A DNA stretch of 21,006 nt from Treponema sp. GTDB taxonomy: Bacteria; Spirochaetota; Spirochaetia; Treponematales; Treponemataceae. Of this stretch, positions 6,299 through 12,862 are shown piece after piece (positions within the stretch are counted from its first letter, which is position 1; every line of letters begins with the position of its first letter). The notes beneath the pieces were generated by a model, which ran no database searches, was not told the origin of the DNA, and saw only the letters and a program-made list of their open reading frames with translations. Location of the stretch: positions 1 to 21,006 of the forward strand of contig JAKSLX010000032.1 of NCBI GenBank assembly GCA_024400915.1, written 5' to 3'. The position numbers and the translations under genes are program-made.

Positions 6299-6970
6299 TT
6301 AAAATTTTTCCGTTCTCAATTTTGGCTCACGCTTTTTTCTTGGCGCAGGTTTGTTGACGACAGTCTGGTTCTTTTCTTTTTTTACAACTTTTTCAGGTTC
6401 AGTCGTTTTTTTTGAAGCTAGTTTCTGAAGACTTTTTTCTTCGCTCAGCCCTCTGTTATAGTCATCAGTTGACCTAAGAAACCTTGCATATACCGGATGA
6501 TATTTTGTCCAGTAGCCTTCATCCATGAGAGATATCTTTACGCCGGAATCACCCTTGCTCAAGGCAGAAACAAAAACACGCTTTCCACGGCATTTTACTT
6601 CTGGACCATCCTTTGGATACACTCCACAATAAATTCCCACATGAAAAATAGGACCGTTTTTTTCATCACTAAAGAAAACCAAGTCTCCCGGTTCACGAAG
6701 CTTTTTTTCAATATGCACAAGACTGTTGTAAATGTCCTGGGCCCTGCGCGGAAAAGGAACCTTACCGTCCAGAGCCTGTCTGTTTACATAGTTGATGAGC
6801 CCAGAGCAATCTAGACCTTCCTTAGGGGTCTGTCCCCCCCATTTATATGGAGTCCCTCTCAATTCAAGGGCACAGGAAATGAATTTCTGCCTTGGTGGAG
6901 AAATCTTTTTTGCAGCGTAGAGATTTAAAAATAAAAAAGACAGCAGAAGGCATGTAAAAAGTTTTTTCAT
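6299..6970 (-). CDS. NlpC/P60-family cell-wall peptidase, secreted
   Basis: The 223-residue product has a Sec signal peptide (MKKLFTCLLLSFLFLNLYA, cleavage near residue 19-20) and one NlpC/P60 domain at about residues 24-165. The domain includes GTPYKWGGQTPKEGLDCSGL with the nucleophile Cys55, REPGDLVFF and HVGIY with His110. Such enzymes cleave peptidoglycan stem peptides in the periplasm. The third catalytic position, usually His in a V/I-H-A motif before the last strand, reads VSA (Ser135), and a Cys- and Lys-containing insertion (about 116-130) separates it from His110. The C-terminal 50 residues are very basic (Lys/Arg/Pro/Glu) and may bind the envelope. AGAGGA lies just before the ATG. 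A 7-G run in the gene encodes the conserved WGG. Confidence 0.9.
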   Translation of the reverse strand: MKKLFTCLLLSFLFLNLYAAKKISPPRQKFISCALELRGTPYKWGGQTPKEGLDCSGLINYVNRQALDGKVPFPRRAQDIYNSLVHIEKKLREPGDLVFFSDEKNGPIFHVGIYCGVYPKDGPEVKCRGKRVFVSALSKGDSGVKISLMDEGYWTKYHPVYARFLRSTDDYNRGLSEEKSLQKLASKKTTEPEKVVKKEKNQTVVNKPAPRKKREPKLRTEKF

Positions 6971-6986
6971 AAGTCCTCTACTGTCT

Positions 6987-7014
6987 ATTATCGGCCATCT
7001 CTAAAAAATATCAA
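6987..7014 (-). promoter_or_regulatory. Promoter of the NlpC/P60 gene
   Basis: On the minus strand TTGATA (7014-7009) and GATAAT (6992-6987) are separated by 16 nt, each close to the sigma-70 consensus. The predicted start of transcription is near 6980, only about 10 nt from the ATG at 6970. Confidence 0.55.
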
Positions 7015-7057
7015 AATAATATTTATTAGAAATAGATTTGAATTTTCTAAGGCTAGG

Positions 7058-8470
7058 CTAGTCGGAAGGTCCCGTTGTTACAACTCCATGATCTTCTGCT
7101 ATCACCTTCGGAACTGCATTCTCAACACGCTTTTCCAGTGGAACATAATCACGGAGATCTGCAATACCCTTATAGGCAGGACGATAGATTCGGCGACCTG
7201 CAACGATTTCCTCAATACGGTGTGCGCTCCATCCGGCAATACGAGAAATGGCAAAAAGAGGTGTATAAAGCTCGCGAGGAATGCCCAGCATGCTGTAAAC
7301 AAAGCCGGAATAGAAGTCGACGTTTGTACAGATGCGTTTCTTGTCACCATGAAGTTCGCACAGAACATCAGGAACAATACCTTCGATGATGTTGTAAAGG
7401 TGGAATTCATCAAGGCAACCTTTTTCCTTTGCAAGCTCTTCCGCCTTGTTGCGAAGGAGAATTGCACGAGGATCGCTGATTGTGTAGACGCCGTGCCCCT
7501 GTCCATAGATGAGGCCAGTGCGGTCAAAGGCTTCCTTGCGTCCGATCTTCATAAGATAGTCGCGGATTTCCTTTTCGCTTGACCAGTCCTTTACGTTCTT
7601 CTTGATGTCGTCCATCATTTCCATTACGCGGATATTGGCTCCACCATGACGGCTTCCCTTGAGAGAACCTACCGCAGCGGCAACAGCGGAATATGTATCC
7701 GTATCTGCTGAAGAAACAACGTGGATTGTGAAAGAAGAGTTGTTACCGCCACCGTGTTCCGCATGAAGGATCAAGGCAAGGTCAAGGATTTCTGCTTCAA
7801 GAGGTGTATACGACTTGTTGCTTCTGATAAGACGAAGGAAGTTTTCTGCAGTTCCAAGCTCAGGTTTTGGATTGTGAACATACATCGACTTTCCGTCATA
7901 GTAACGGCGCTTAGCCTGATAGCCGTATGCGGCAAGAGTTGAAAAGCGGGAAGTAAGCTCGATGCACTGGCGGAGAATGTTTGAAATCTCACGGTTTTCT
8001 GGATCAGGATCATATGAGTATGAAGCAAGGACTCCACGGGCAATCTTGTTCATGATGTCGCTTGAAGGAGCCTTCATGATCATGTCTTCCGTGAAGTATT
8101 CAGGAAGAGCACGGAGGCTTCCAAGAAGTTCCTGGAATTCCTCAAGCTGATTTTTTGTAGGCAACTGTCCAAAAAGCAAAAGGTAAACAACCTGCTCATA
8201 TCCAAACTGATGGCTTTTTTCAACATCCTTTACAATGTCTTCAACATTGTATCCGCGATAAATGAGTCGTCCTGGAATGGCAACTTTCTTGTTGTCCTTG
8301 TCGATTTCATAACCGATGGCATCACCGATACTTGTAAGCCCTACAAGGACACCGCGACCGTCGGCATAACGAAGACCGCGCTTTACGTCGTACTTCTCAT
8401 AGAGGGACTGGTCAATAGGGTCATTGCTCATGGCGATGTTTGACAGTCTGTTGATAATGCTTAAATCCAT
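7058..8470 (-). CDS. gltA: Citrate synthase (Si-type fold), possibly citrate/2-methylcitrate synthase
   Basis: This 470-residue enzyme condenses oxaloacetate with acetyl-CoA. The substrate and catalytic signatures of the citrate synthase family are present: LHAEHGGGNNSSF (His236/His239), LKGSRHGGAN (His275), YGQGHGVYTISDPR (His326) and NVDFYSGFVY (Asp385). The last three positions correspond to pig His274, His320 and Asp375. The oxaloacetate-binding Arg candidates are near 410 and 427. The length and N-terminal extension fit the subtype found in anaerobic Firmicutes, as I recall; methylcitrate synthase activity cannot be excluded. An AAGGA site precedes the ATG. The argS gene lies 37 nt upstream on the same strand with no terminator, so cotranscription is likely. 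In a fermentative spirochaete it probably feeds 2-oxoglutarate and glutamate synthesis (inference). Confidence 0.93.
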   Translation of the reverse strand: MDLSIINRLSNIAMSNDPIDQSLYEKYDVKRGLRYADGRGVLVGLTSIGDAIGYEIDKDNKKVAIPGRLIYRGYNVEDIVKDVEKSHQFGYEQVVYLLLFGQLPTKNQLEEFQELLGSLRALPEYFTEDMIMKAPSSDIMNKIARGVLASYSYDPDPENREISNILRQCIELTSRFSTLAAYGYQAKRRYYDGKSMYVHNPKPELGTAENFLRLIRSNKSYTPLEAEILDLALILHAEHGGGNNSSFTIHVVSSADTDTYSAVAAAVGSLKGSRHGGANIRVMEMMDDIKKNVKDWSSEKEIRDYLMKIGRKEAFDRTGLIYGQGHGVYTISDPRAILLRNKAEELAKEKGCLDEFHLYNIIEGIVPDVLCELHGDKKRICTNVDFYSGFVYSMLGIPRELYTPLFAISRIAGWSAHRIEEIVAGRRIYRPAYKGIADLRDYVPLEKRVENAVPKVIAEDHGVVTTGPSD

Positions 8471-8507
8471 TGTTTTTTTCCTTTTTGTTTTATGCTAAAT
8501 GTTACAA

Positions 8508-10331
8508 CTACATTCTTTCTACAAATGGAACAAGTACAAGTTCCATTGCCGTCTTGAGTACTATGAGCGTACACTCTGCAAGTGCAAGGCGTGCGCGGGC
8601 AAGCTTTGGCTGTTCTGATTCTACGGAAAGGATAGGACAGTCGCGATAGAAAGCACTGAAGCTTTTGCATACGTCGTAAACGTAGGCTGCCATGATGCTT
8701 GGGTCCATCGTGTCTGCAGAACGTGCGACAACAGCAGGGTATCTTTCAAGATCCTTGATCAATGCCCATTCGCTTTCAGTGTTGAGCATTACAAGGGCTT
8801 CGTCAGATGTGTCAGGTTCTACACCAGCATCCTTTGCCTTGCGGAGGATTGAAGAGATACGTGCGCCCATGTACTGGAGGTATGGTCCAGTGTTTCCATT
8901 GAAGCTCAAGGATTCTTCCGGATTGAAGAGCATGTCCTTTACCGGTGCCACGTTGAGCAGGTAGTAATGGAGGGCTGACAATGCAACCTTTTCCGCAACT
9001 TCGTCTGCATTGAGTTCAACATCGCGCTCGCGGTCAGCAATTGCCTTGAGGGCATCTGCATGGAGGTTGTCGATAAGATCGTCTGCATCAACAACAGTTC
9101 CCTCGCGGCTCTTCATTCTTCCGCTTGGAAGATTAACAAGACCATAGCTCAAGTGATAGAGCTTGTCCGTCCAGTCGAATCCAAGTTTCTTGAGGATGTG
9201 GAACAGAATCTTGAAGTGATAGTTCTGTTCAGATGCAACAACGTAGATCATTTCGTTGAATGCCCAGTCGTCGTGGCGGCTGATTGCCGTTCCGATGTCC
9301 TGTGTAATGTAAACTGAAGTTCCATCCTTGCGTAGGAGAACCTTTTCATGGTTGTCTTCGTCCTTACCCTTTCCGACAACATCTGTAACATCGATGCGTA
9401 CAGAACCGTCTTCCGCCTTGAAGAACACGCCCTTTTCAAGACCCTTGAGAATTTCATCCTTTCCCTTGAGATATGTTTCAGACTCAAGGTAGAACTTGTC
9501 GAATTCAATTCCAGTACGTTTGTAGGTTTCCTTGACTCCGCCCAGTGTCCAGTCGTTCATTTTCTGCCAGAGTGCGCGAACTTCAGGATCTCCTGCCTCC
9601 CACTTGATAAGCATGTCTTCTGCTTCCTGGAGTGCTTCAGGATGTTCCTTTGAATACTTGTCGAACTCAACATAGCACTGGCCTACAAAGTGGTCCCCCT
9701 TCATTCCAAGGGATTCTGGTGTTTCACCCTTTGCTTCGTGAAAAAGCTTGTAGGCAAGCATTGATTTGCAGATGTGTACTCCGCGGTTGTTGATGAGGTC
9801 AACCTTGAATACTTCAGCACCAGCCTTCTTGAGGATGCGGCTTACTGATTCACCGAGGGCATCGTTTCTAAGGTGTCCAAGATGCAATGGCTTGTTTGTA
9901 TTTGGTGATGAAAATTCGATCATTACGCGACGGCCTTCAAGATGCTTCTTTCCTTCAGCATTGAGAGAACCGTAGTTTTCCTTCTGACTGATTACTGCAT
10001 GGAGAATATCCAGGGATGCATTTGCCTTATTGAGTTTTACGTTTACATAAGGACCTGCAGCAAGGAATTCTCCAAGTGAAGAAACAGAGCTGTCAGATTC
10101 AGCATATTCCTTAATGAGGGCTGCAACGTCATTTGCGATTGCCATAGGAGAAGAATGAAATGCCTTTGCAAAGGCGAACATCGGAATTCCAAGGTCTCCC
10201 ATTTCTGGTTTAGGCGGAATTTCAACGCGAATTGAATCAGCATTGATTTCTGCTTCCGGAGCCTTTTCCGATTTATACTGTTCGATTGCCTTTACAACGA
10301 TGGATTTGAAAACTTCTTTCTGATCTGCCAT
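8508..10331 (-). CDS. argS: Arginine--tRNA ligase
   Basis: The product is a 607-residue class I aminoacyl-tRNA synthetase charging tRNA-Arg. From N to C it shows the arginyl-specific N-terminal additional domain (EIPPKPEMGDLGIPMFAFAK and GPYVNVKLN), the HIGH-type motif in SSPNTNKPLHLGHLRND (HLGH at 150-153), the VDLINNRG segment, the KMSKS-equivalent GRMKSREGT (405-412), and the C-terminal DALR anticodon-binding domain ending in LVPFVERM. Length and domain order are normal. AGGGA lies 8 nt before the ATG. Citrate synthase follows after 37 nt. A TATACT -10 hexamer sits 40 nt upstream. Identification is secure. Confidence 0.97.
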   Translation of the reverse strand: MADQKEVFKSIVVKAIEQYKSEKAPEAEINADSIRVEIPPKPEMGDLGIPMFAFAKAFHSSPMAIANDVAALIKEYAESDSSVSSLGEFLAAGPYVNVKLNKANASLDILHAVISQKENYGSLNAEGKKHLEGRRVMIEFSSPNTNKPLHLGHLRNDALGESVSRILKKAGAEVFKVDLINNRGVHICKSMLAYKLFHEAKGETPESLGMKGDHFVGQCYVEFDKYSKEHPEALQEAEDMLIKWEAGDPEVRALWQKMNDWTLGGVKETYKRTGIEFDKFYLESETYLKGKDEILKGLEKGVFFKAEDGSVRIDVTDVVGKGKDEDNHEKVLLRKDGTSVYITQDIGTAISRHDDWAFNEMIYVVASEQNYHFKILFHILKKLGFDWTDKLYHLSYGLVNLPSGRMKSREGTVVDADDLIDNLHADALKAIADRERDVELNADEVAEKVALSALHYYLLNVAPVKDMLFNPEESLSFNGNTGPYLQYMGARISSILRKAKDAGVEPDTSDEALVMLNTESEWALIKDLERYPAVVARSADTMDPSIMAAYVYDVCKSFSAFYRDCPILSVESEQPKLARARLALAECTLIVLKTAMELVLVPFVERM

Positions 10332-10371
10332 ATTCTTTCCCTATATGCATGAAAATAATTAAAACGACAGA

Positions 10372-10377
10372 AGTATA
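10372..10377 (-). promoter_or_regulatory. Probable -10 element of the argS-gltA transcript
   Basis: The minus strand reads TATACT, 40 nt before the argS start. At 17 nt spacing the -35 position is TTTCAA, a poor match. Three ATTGAA words occur just upstream (plus-strand 10384-10415). Confidence 0.4.
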
Positions 10378-10505
10378 GCGAAATTGAATAAAAATTGAAA
10401 GAACATTGAATTTAAAGAATCGTAAACATCACTATTTCATGTTTTTTTTCCACCATCAAATAAACCTTTTTCACAGGCTTATCTTTTTTTAAGCGTAAAA
10501 GGTAC

Positions 10506-10537
10506 TAGACATATTCAACGATTTTTTAGATTATAAC
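10506..10537 (+). promoter_or_regulatory. Promoter of the DUF4912 gene, possibly giving a leaderless mRNA
   Basis: TAGACA (10506-10511) is followed after 17 nt by GATTAT (10529-10534). A better -10, TATAAC (10532-10537), overlaps it and ends 6 nt before the ATG at 10544. Either choice places the transcription start within about 3 nt of the start codon. No Shine-Dalgarno is present. Confidence 0.5.
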
Positions 10538-10543
10538 CACGAT

Positions 10544-11215
10544 ATGAAAAAAGATGCCTTGTCCAGACAGCAGCTTGAATCGATGACAACTGCAGATCTT
10601 ATTGTTCTGGGAGATAAGTTCGGAATTGAAATTCCAGACAACCTCAACAGAACTCTCATCATTGGTGAGATTCTTGAAGCAGCAGAAGAATTCAAGGTTC
10701 CAGAAAAAAAATCATCAGTTCAGATTACGGAAGATGATACTCCCGTTCCTGACCAGCTTCCAGAAAGCTACAACAACACATACATCGACGCAATCATCAG
10801 AAATCCAGCATGGCTTTTTGCCTTCTGGGACATCAAGGAATCTGACATTGCTTCAGTAAAACTCAGAAGGGATTTTGAATCCGTATTCCTTCACATTTCG
10901 TTTTTTGAAGCACCAAACAATGAAGAACCATCGGAATCAATCGACATAAAGACAGACTTTGAAACAAAGGAGCAATCGATTCTTCTTCCTTCAGGAAAGA
11001 GATGGCTTAAGATTGACCTTGCACTTTCATTCAAAGGCAAGCTTCCAGAAGTCCTCTGTTCATCAAGAATGATTGAACTTCCGTCAGAAAGGGAAGACAT
11101 CCAGAACCTTCAGCCAGGAAAGAAAACAAACTATCCTCCATTGGTTCAGCTTTCGGGAATGAAGCAAATACTTCACGACCATTACCTTAACCACAGACAA
11201 TCGTTTTCAGAGTGA
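10544..11215 (+). CDS. DUF4912 domain protein with N-terminal SAP/Rho-N-like domain
   Basis: This 223-residue soluble protein has two parts. Residues about 5-45 (LSRQQLESMTTADLIVLGD, then LNRTLIIGEILEAAEE) resemble the small helical SAP/Rho N-terminal fold that often precedes DUF4912. Residues about 72-185 match DUF4912: LPESYNNTYIDAIIRNPAWL, FAFWDI, then beta strands and KRWLKIDL. The DUF4912 function is not established; the domain commonly sits beside, or fused to, DUF1957/GH57 proteins in Firmicutes and spirochaetes, as I recall. The GH57-like gene starts 8 nt after this stop with its Shine-Dalgarno overlapping the stop codon, so the two are translationally coupled. There is no signal peptide, so it is cytoplasmic. 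The product has no visible catalytic motif. Confidence 0.85.
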   Translation: MKKDALSRQQLESMTTADLIVLGDKFGIEIPDNLNRTLIIGEILEAAEEFKVPEKKSSVQITEDDTPVPDQLPESYNNTYIDAIIRNPAWLFAFWDIKESDIASVKLRRDFESVFLHISFFEAPNNEEPSESIDIKTDFETKEQSILLPSGKRWLKIDLALSFKGKLPEVLCSSRMIELPSEREDIQNLQPGKKTNYPPLVQLSGMKQILHDHYLNHRQSFSE

Positions 11216-11220
11216 GGGAG
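11214..11220 (+). promoter_or_regulatory. Ribosome binding site of the GH57-like gene, overlapping the upstream stop
   Basis: GAGGGAG overlaps the TGA stop (11213-11215) of the DUF4912 gene and lies 3-5 nt before the ATG at 11224. It supports that ATG over the GTG at 11212, which overlaps the stop and lacks an RBS. Confidence 0.55.
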
Positions 11221-11223
11221 AAT

Positions 11224-12813
11224 ATGAGCAACAAGAAACTTGCCCTGATTATTGATGCGCACCAGGGTTTTATCAGGAACACAGAAAAAGACAGCAACTT
11301 CACAGTAGAAAACAACTTGCTTTTTACTGCAATTACAGAAACATATCTTCCTCTCCTCAACATGTTCGGAAGGCTTGAAGAAGAAAAGATTTCGTTCAAA
11401 TTTGGATTGGTACTCTCTCCTGCACTATGCTTCCTCCTTGACGATGCACAGATTCAGAAACAGTACATAGATCATCTGGACAATCTGATTGCCCTTGGAA
11501 AATCTGAACTGAAGCGCTGTAAGGGAACTGACTGCGAAAAACTTGCCGCAGAATACCTTGCAAAAATCGAAAAGACAAAGGCAGACTACACTGAAGTTTA
11601 CGGGCAGAATCTTCCTGCTGCATTCAAGAAATATGCAGACAAGGGTTATCTTGAACTCATTCCGACTGCAGCAACTTATGCATACCTTCCACACTATGAA
11701 GATTTTCCTGAAGCAGTAAACGCTCAGGTTGAAACAGGAATCTATTCCCACAGGCAGTTCTTCGGCGAAACAGGTGAAGGTTTCTGGCTTCCATATCAGG
11801 GATGGTCCCGCAGCTTTGAATGGACACTTCGTTCATACGGCGCAAACTACACTGTTGTTGATGCCCGTTCAATACTCTTTTCAAAAGACTGTCCAGAAAC
11901 AGGAATCTACGCTCCATTGAGAACAAGAACTTCCCTTGTTGTATTCGGTCTTGATCCGGATTCTCCAAAGGAACTCATTGGCGAAGACGGCTTTGCACAG
12001 AATGAAGTTTACCGCTCTCAGCAGTTTGACATTGGATACGAACTCAAGCAGGATCAGATTTCTGCATTCTTCAACAAGAACGATGCAAGAATCGAGACCG
12101 GATTCAAGTACTGGTCAAACGAAAGCGAAGAAGACGACCTTGTTCCTTACAGCAGCGAAAAAGCTTCAAGGCAGACAATCGAAGATGCCGTTTCATTCTA
12201 CGAATCAAAACTTGAAAAGCTTGATGCAGCATCAGAATACATGAAGGATGAAGATGCAATCCTCGTATGTTCCATTCCGGCAGAAGTTCTCGGACAGAAA
12301 TGGCATGAAGGCATCGAATGGCTTGAAAATGTAATCCGCTGCACAGCAAGCAAACAGGGATTTGACTTTGCACTCTGCAGGGAACTCATTTCAAACCAGT
12401 TCAGCCTGCCAAAAATCAATCCGTACCCATGTTCATCAAACGGTCTTGGCTATGGAGAGGATCTTGTGGACAGTTCCAACAGCTGGATGATCCGCTATGT
12501 AAGAAAGGCAACAGAAAGAATGATTGACCTTACGGAAAGATTCCCTACTGAAGACAGCCTTAAGGAACGCCTCCTAAACATGGCAGCAAAACAGGTTCTC
12601 CTTGCACAGAGCGGTGAATGGCCTATGATGCTCCACGACAGCGTCCTTTCAGACTACGTAAACGAACAGTTCAAGGATGAAGTTCTTTCATTCACAAGGG
12701 TTTTTGATGCCCTTGCAAGCAACACCGTAAGTACAGAATGGCTCACAAACTGCGAAAAGAAAAGTCCTCTGTTCCCATGGCTCAACTACCGAATTTTCTG
12801 CAAGAAAAAGTAG
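11224..12813 (+). CDS. GH57/DUF1957 branching-enzyme homologue, catalytic residues apparently lost
   Basis: This 529-residue cytoplasmic protein aligns by eye with GH57 1,4-alpha-glucan branching enzymes. Motif 1 (H-x-H-x-P) reads IIDAHQGFIR. Motif 2 reads LELIPTAATYAYLP. Motif 3 (W-L-P-E-C) reads GFWLPYQGW, with Tyr191 in place of the nucleophile Glu. Motif 4 (D-A-E-L-F-G-H-W-W-x-E-G) reads IPAEVLGQKWHEG, with Pro352 in place of the acid/base Asp. Motif 5 reads SGEWPMMLHDSVLSDYV and is well kept. The GIYAPLRTR and FGLDPDSPKEL segments also follow the family. The missing residues fall at the positions of the catalytic pair in Thermus, Thermococcus and Thermotoga homologues (Glu183-185, Asp349-354). 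The fold seems intact while hydrolase/transferase activity looks unlikely. Pairing with DUF4912 suggests a glucan-binding or regulatory role (inference). Confidence 0.88.
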   Translation: MSNKKLALIIDAHQGFIRNTEKDSNFTVENNLLFTAITETYLPLLNMFGRLEEEKISFKFGLVLSPALCFLLDDAQIQKQYIDHLDNLIALGKSELKRCKGTDCEKLAAEYLAKIEKTKADYTEVYGQNLPAAFKKYADKGYLELIPTAATYAYLPHYEDFPEAVNAQVETGIYSHRQFFGETGEGFWLPYQGWSRSFEWTLRSYGANYTVVDARSILFSKDCPETGIYAPLRTRTSLVVFGLDPDSPKELIGEDGFAQNEVYRSQQFDIGYELKQDQISAFFNKNDARIETGFKYWSNESEEDDLVPYSSEKASRQTIEDAVSFYESKLEKLDAASEYMKDEDAILVCSIPAEVLGQKWHEGIEWLENVIRCTASKQGFDFALCRELISNQFSLPKINPYPCSSNGLGYGEDLVDSSNSWMIRYVRKATERMIDLTERFPTEDSLKERLLNMAAKQVLLAQSGEWPMMLHDSVLSDYVNEQFKDEVLSFTRVFDALASNTVSTEWLTNCEKKSPLFPWLNYRIFCKKK

Positions 12814-12847
12814 AGTTTTTAGAACTATTTAATATTCTTCCATTATT

Positions 12848-12856
12848 TGCTAAAAT
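12848..12856 (+). promoter_or_regulatory. Extended -10 just upstream of the TPR gene
   Basis: TGCTAAAAT is an extended -10 whose last base lies 6 nt before the GTG at 12863, again placing the transcription start at or next to the start codon. GAGG (12857-12860) is only 2 nt from the GTG, too close for normal ribosome binding. No good -35 is seen. Confidence 0.45.
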
Positions 12857-12862
12857 GAGGTT

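Noticed and set aside
7075..7582. Plus-strand ORFs opposite citrate synthase
   Set aside because: Antisense to a well-identified gene; no domain or start signal supports them.
11212..11223. GTG at 11212 as start of the GH57-like gene (ATGA-like overlap with DUF4912)
   Set aside because: The GAGGGAG at 11214-11220 serves the ATG at 11224, and the four extra residues match nothing in the family.
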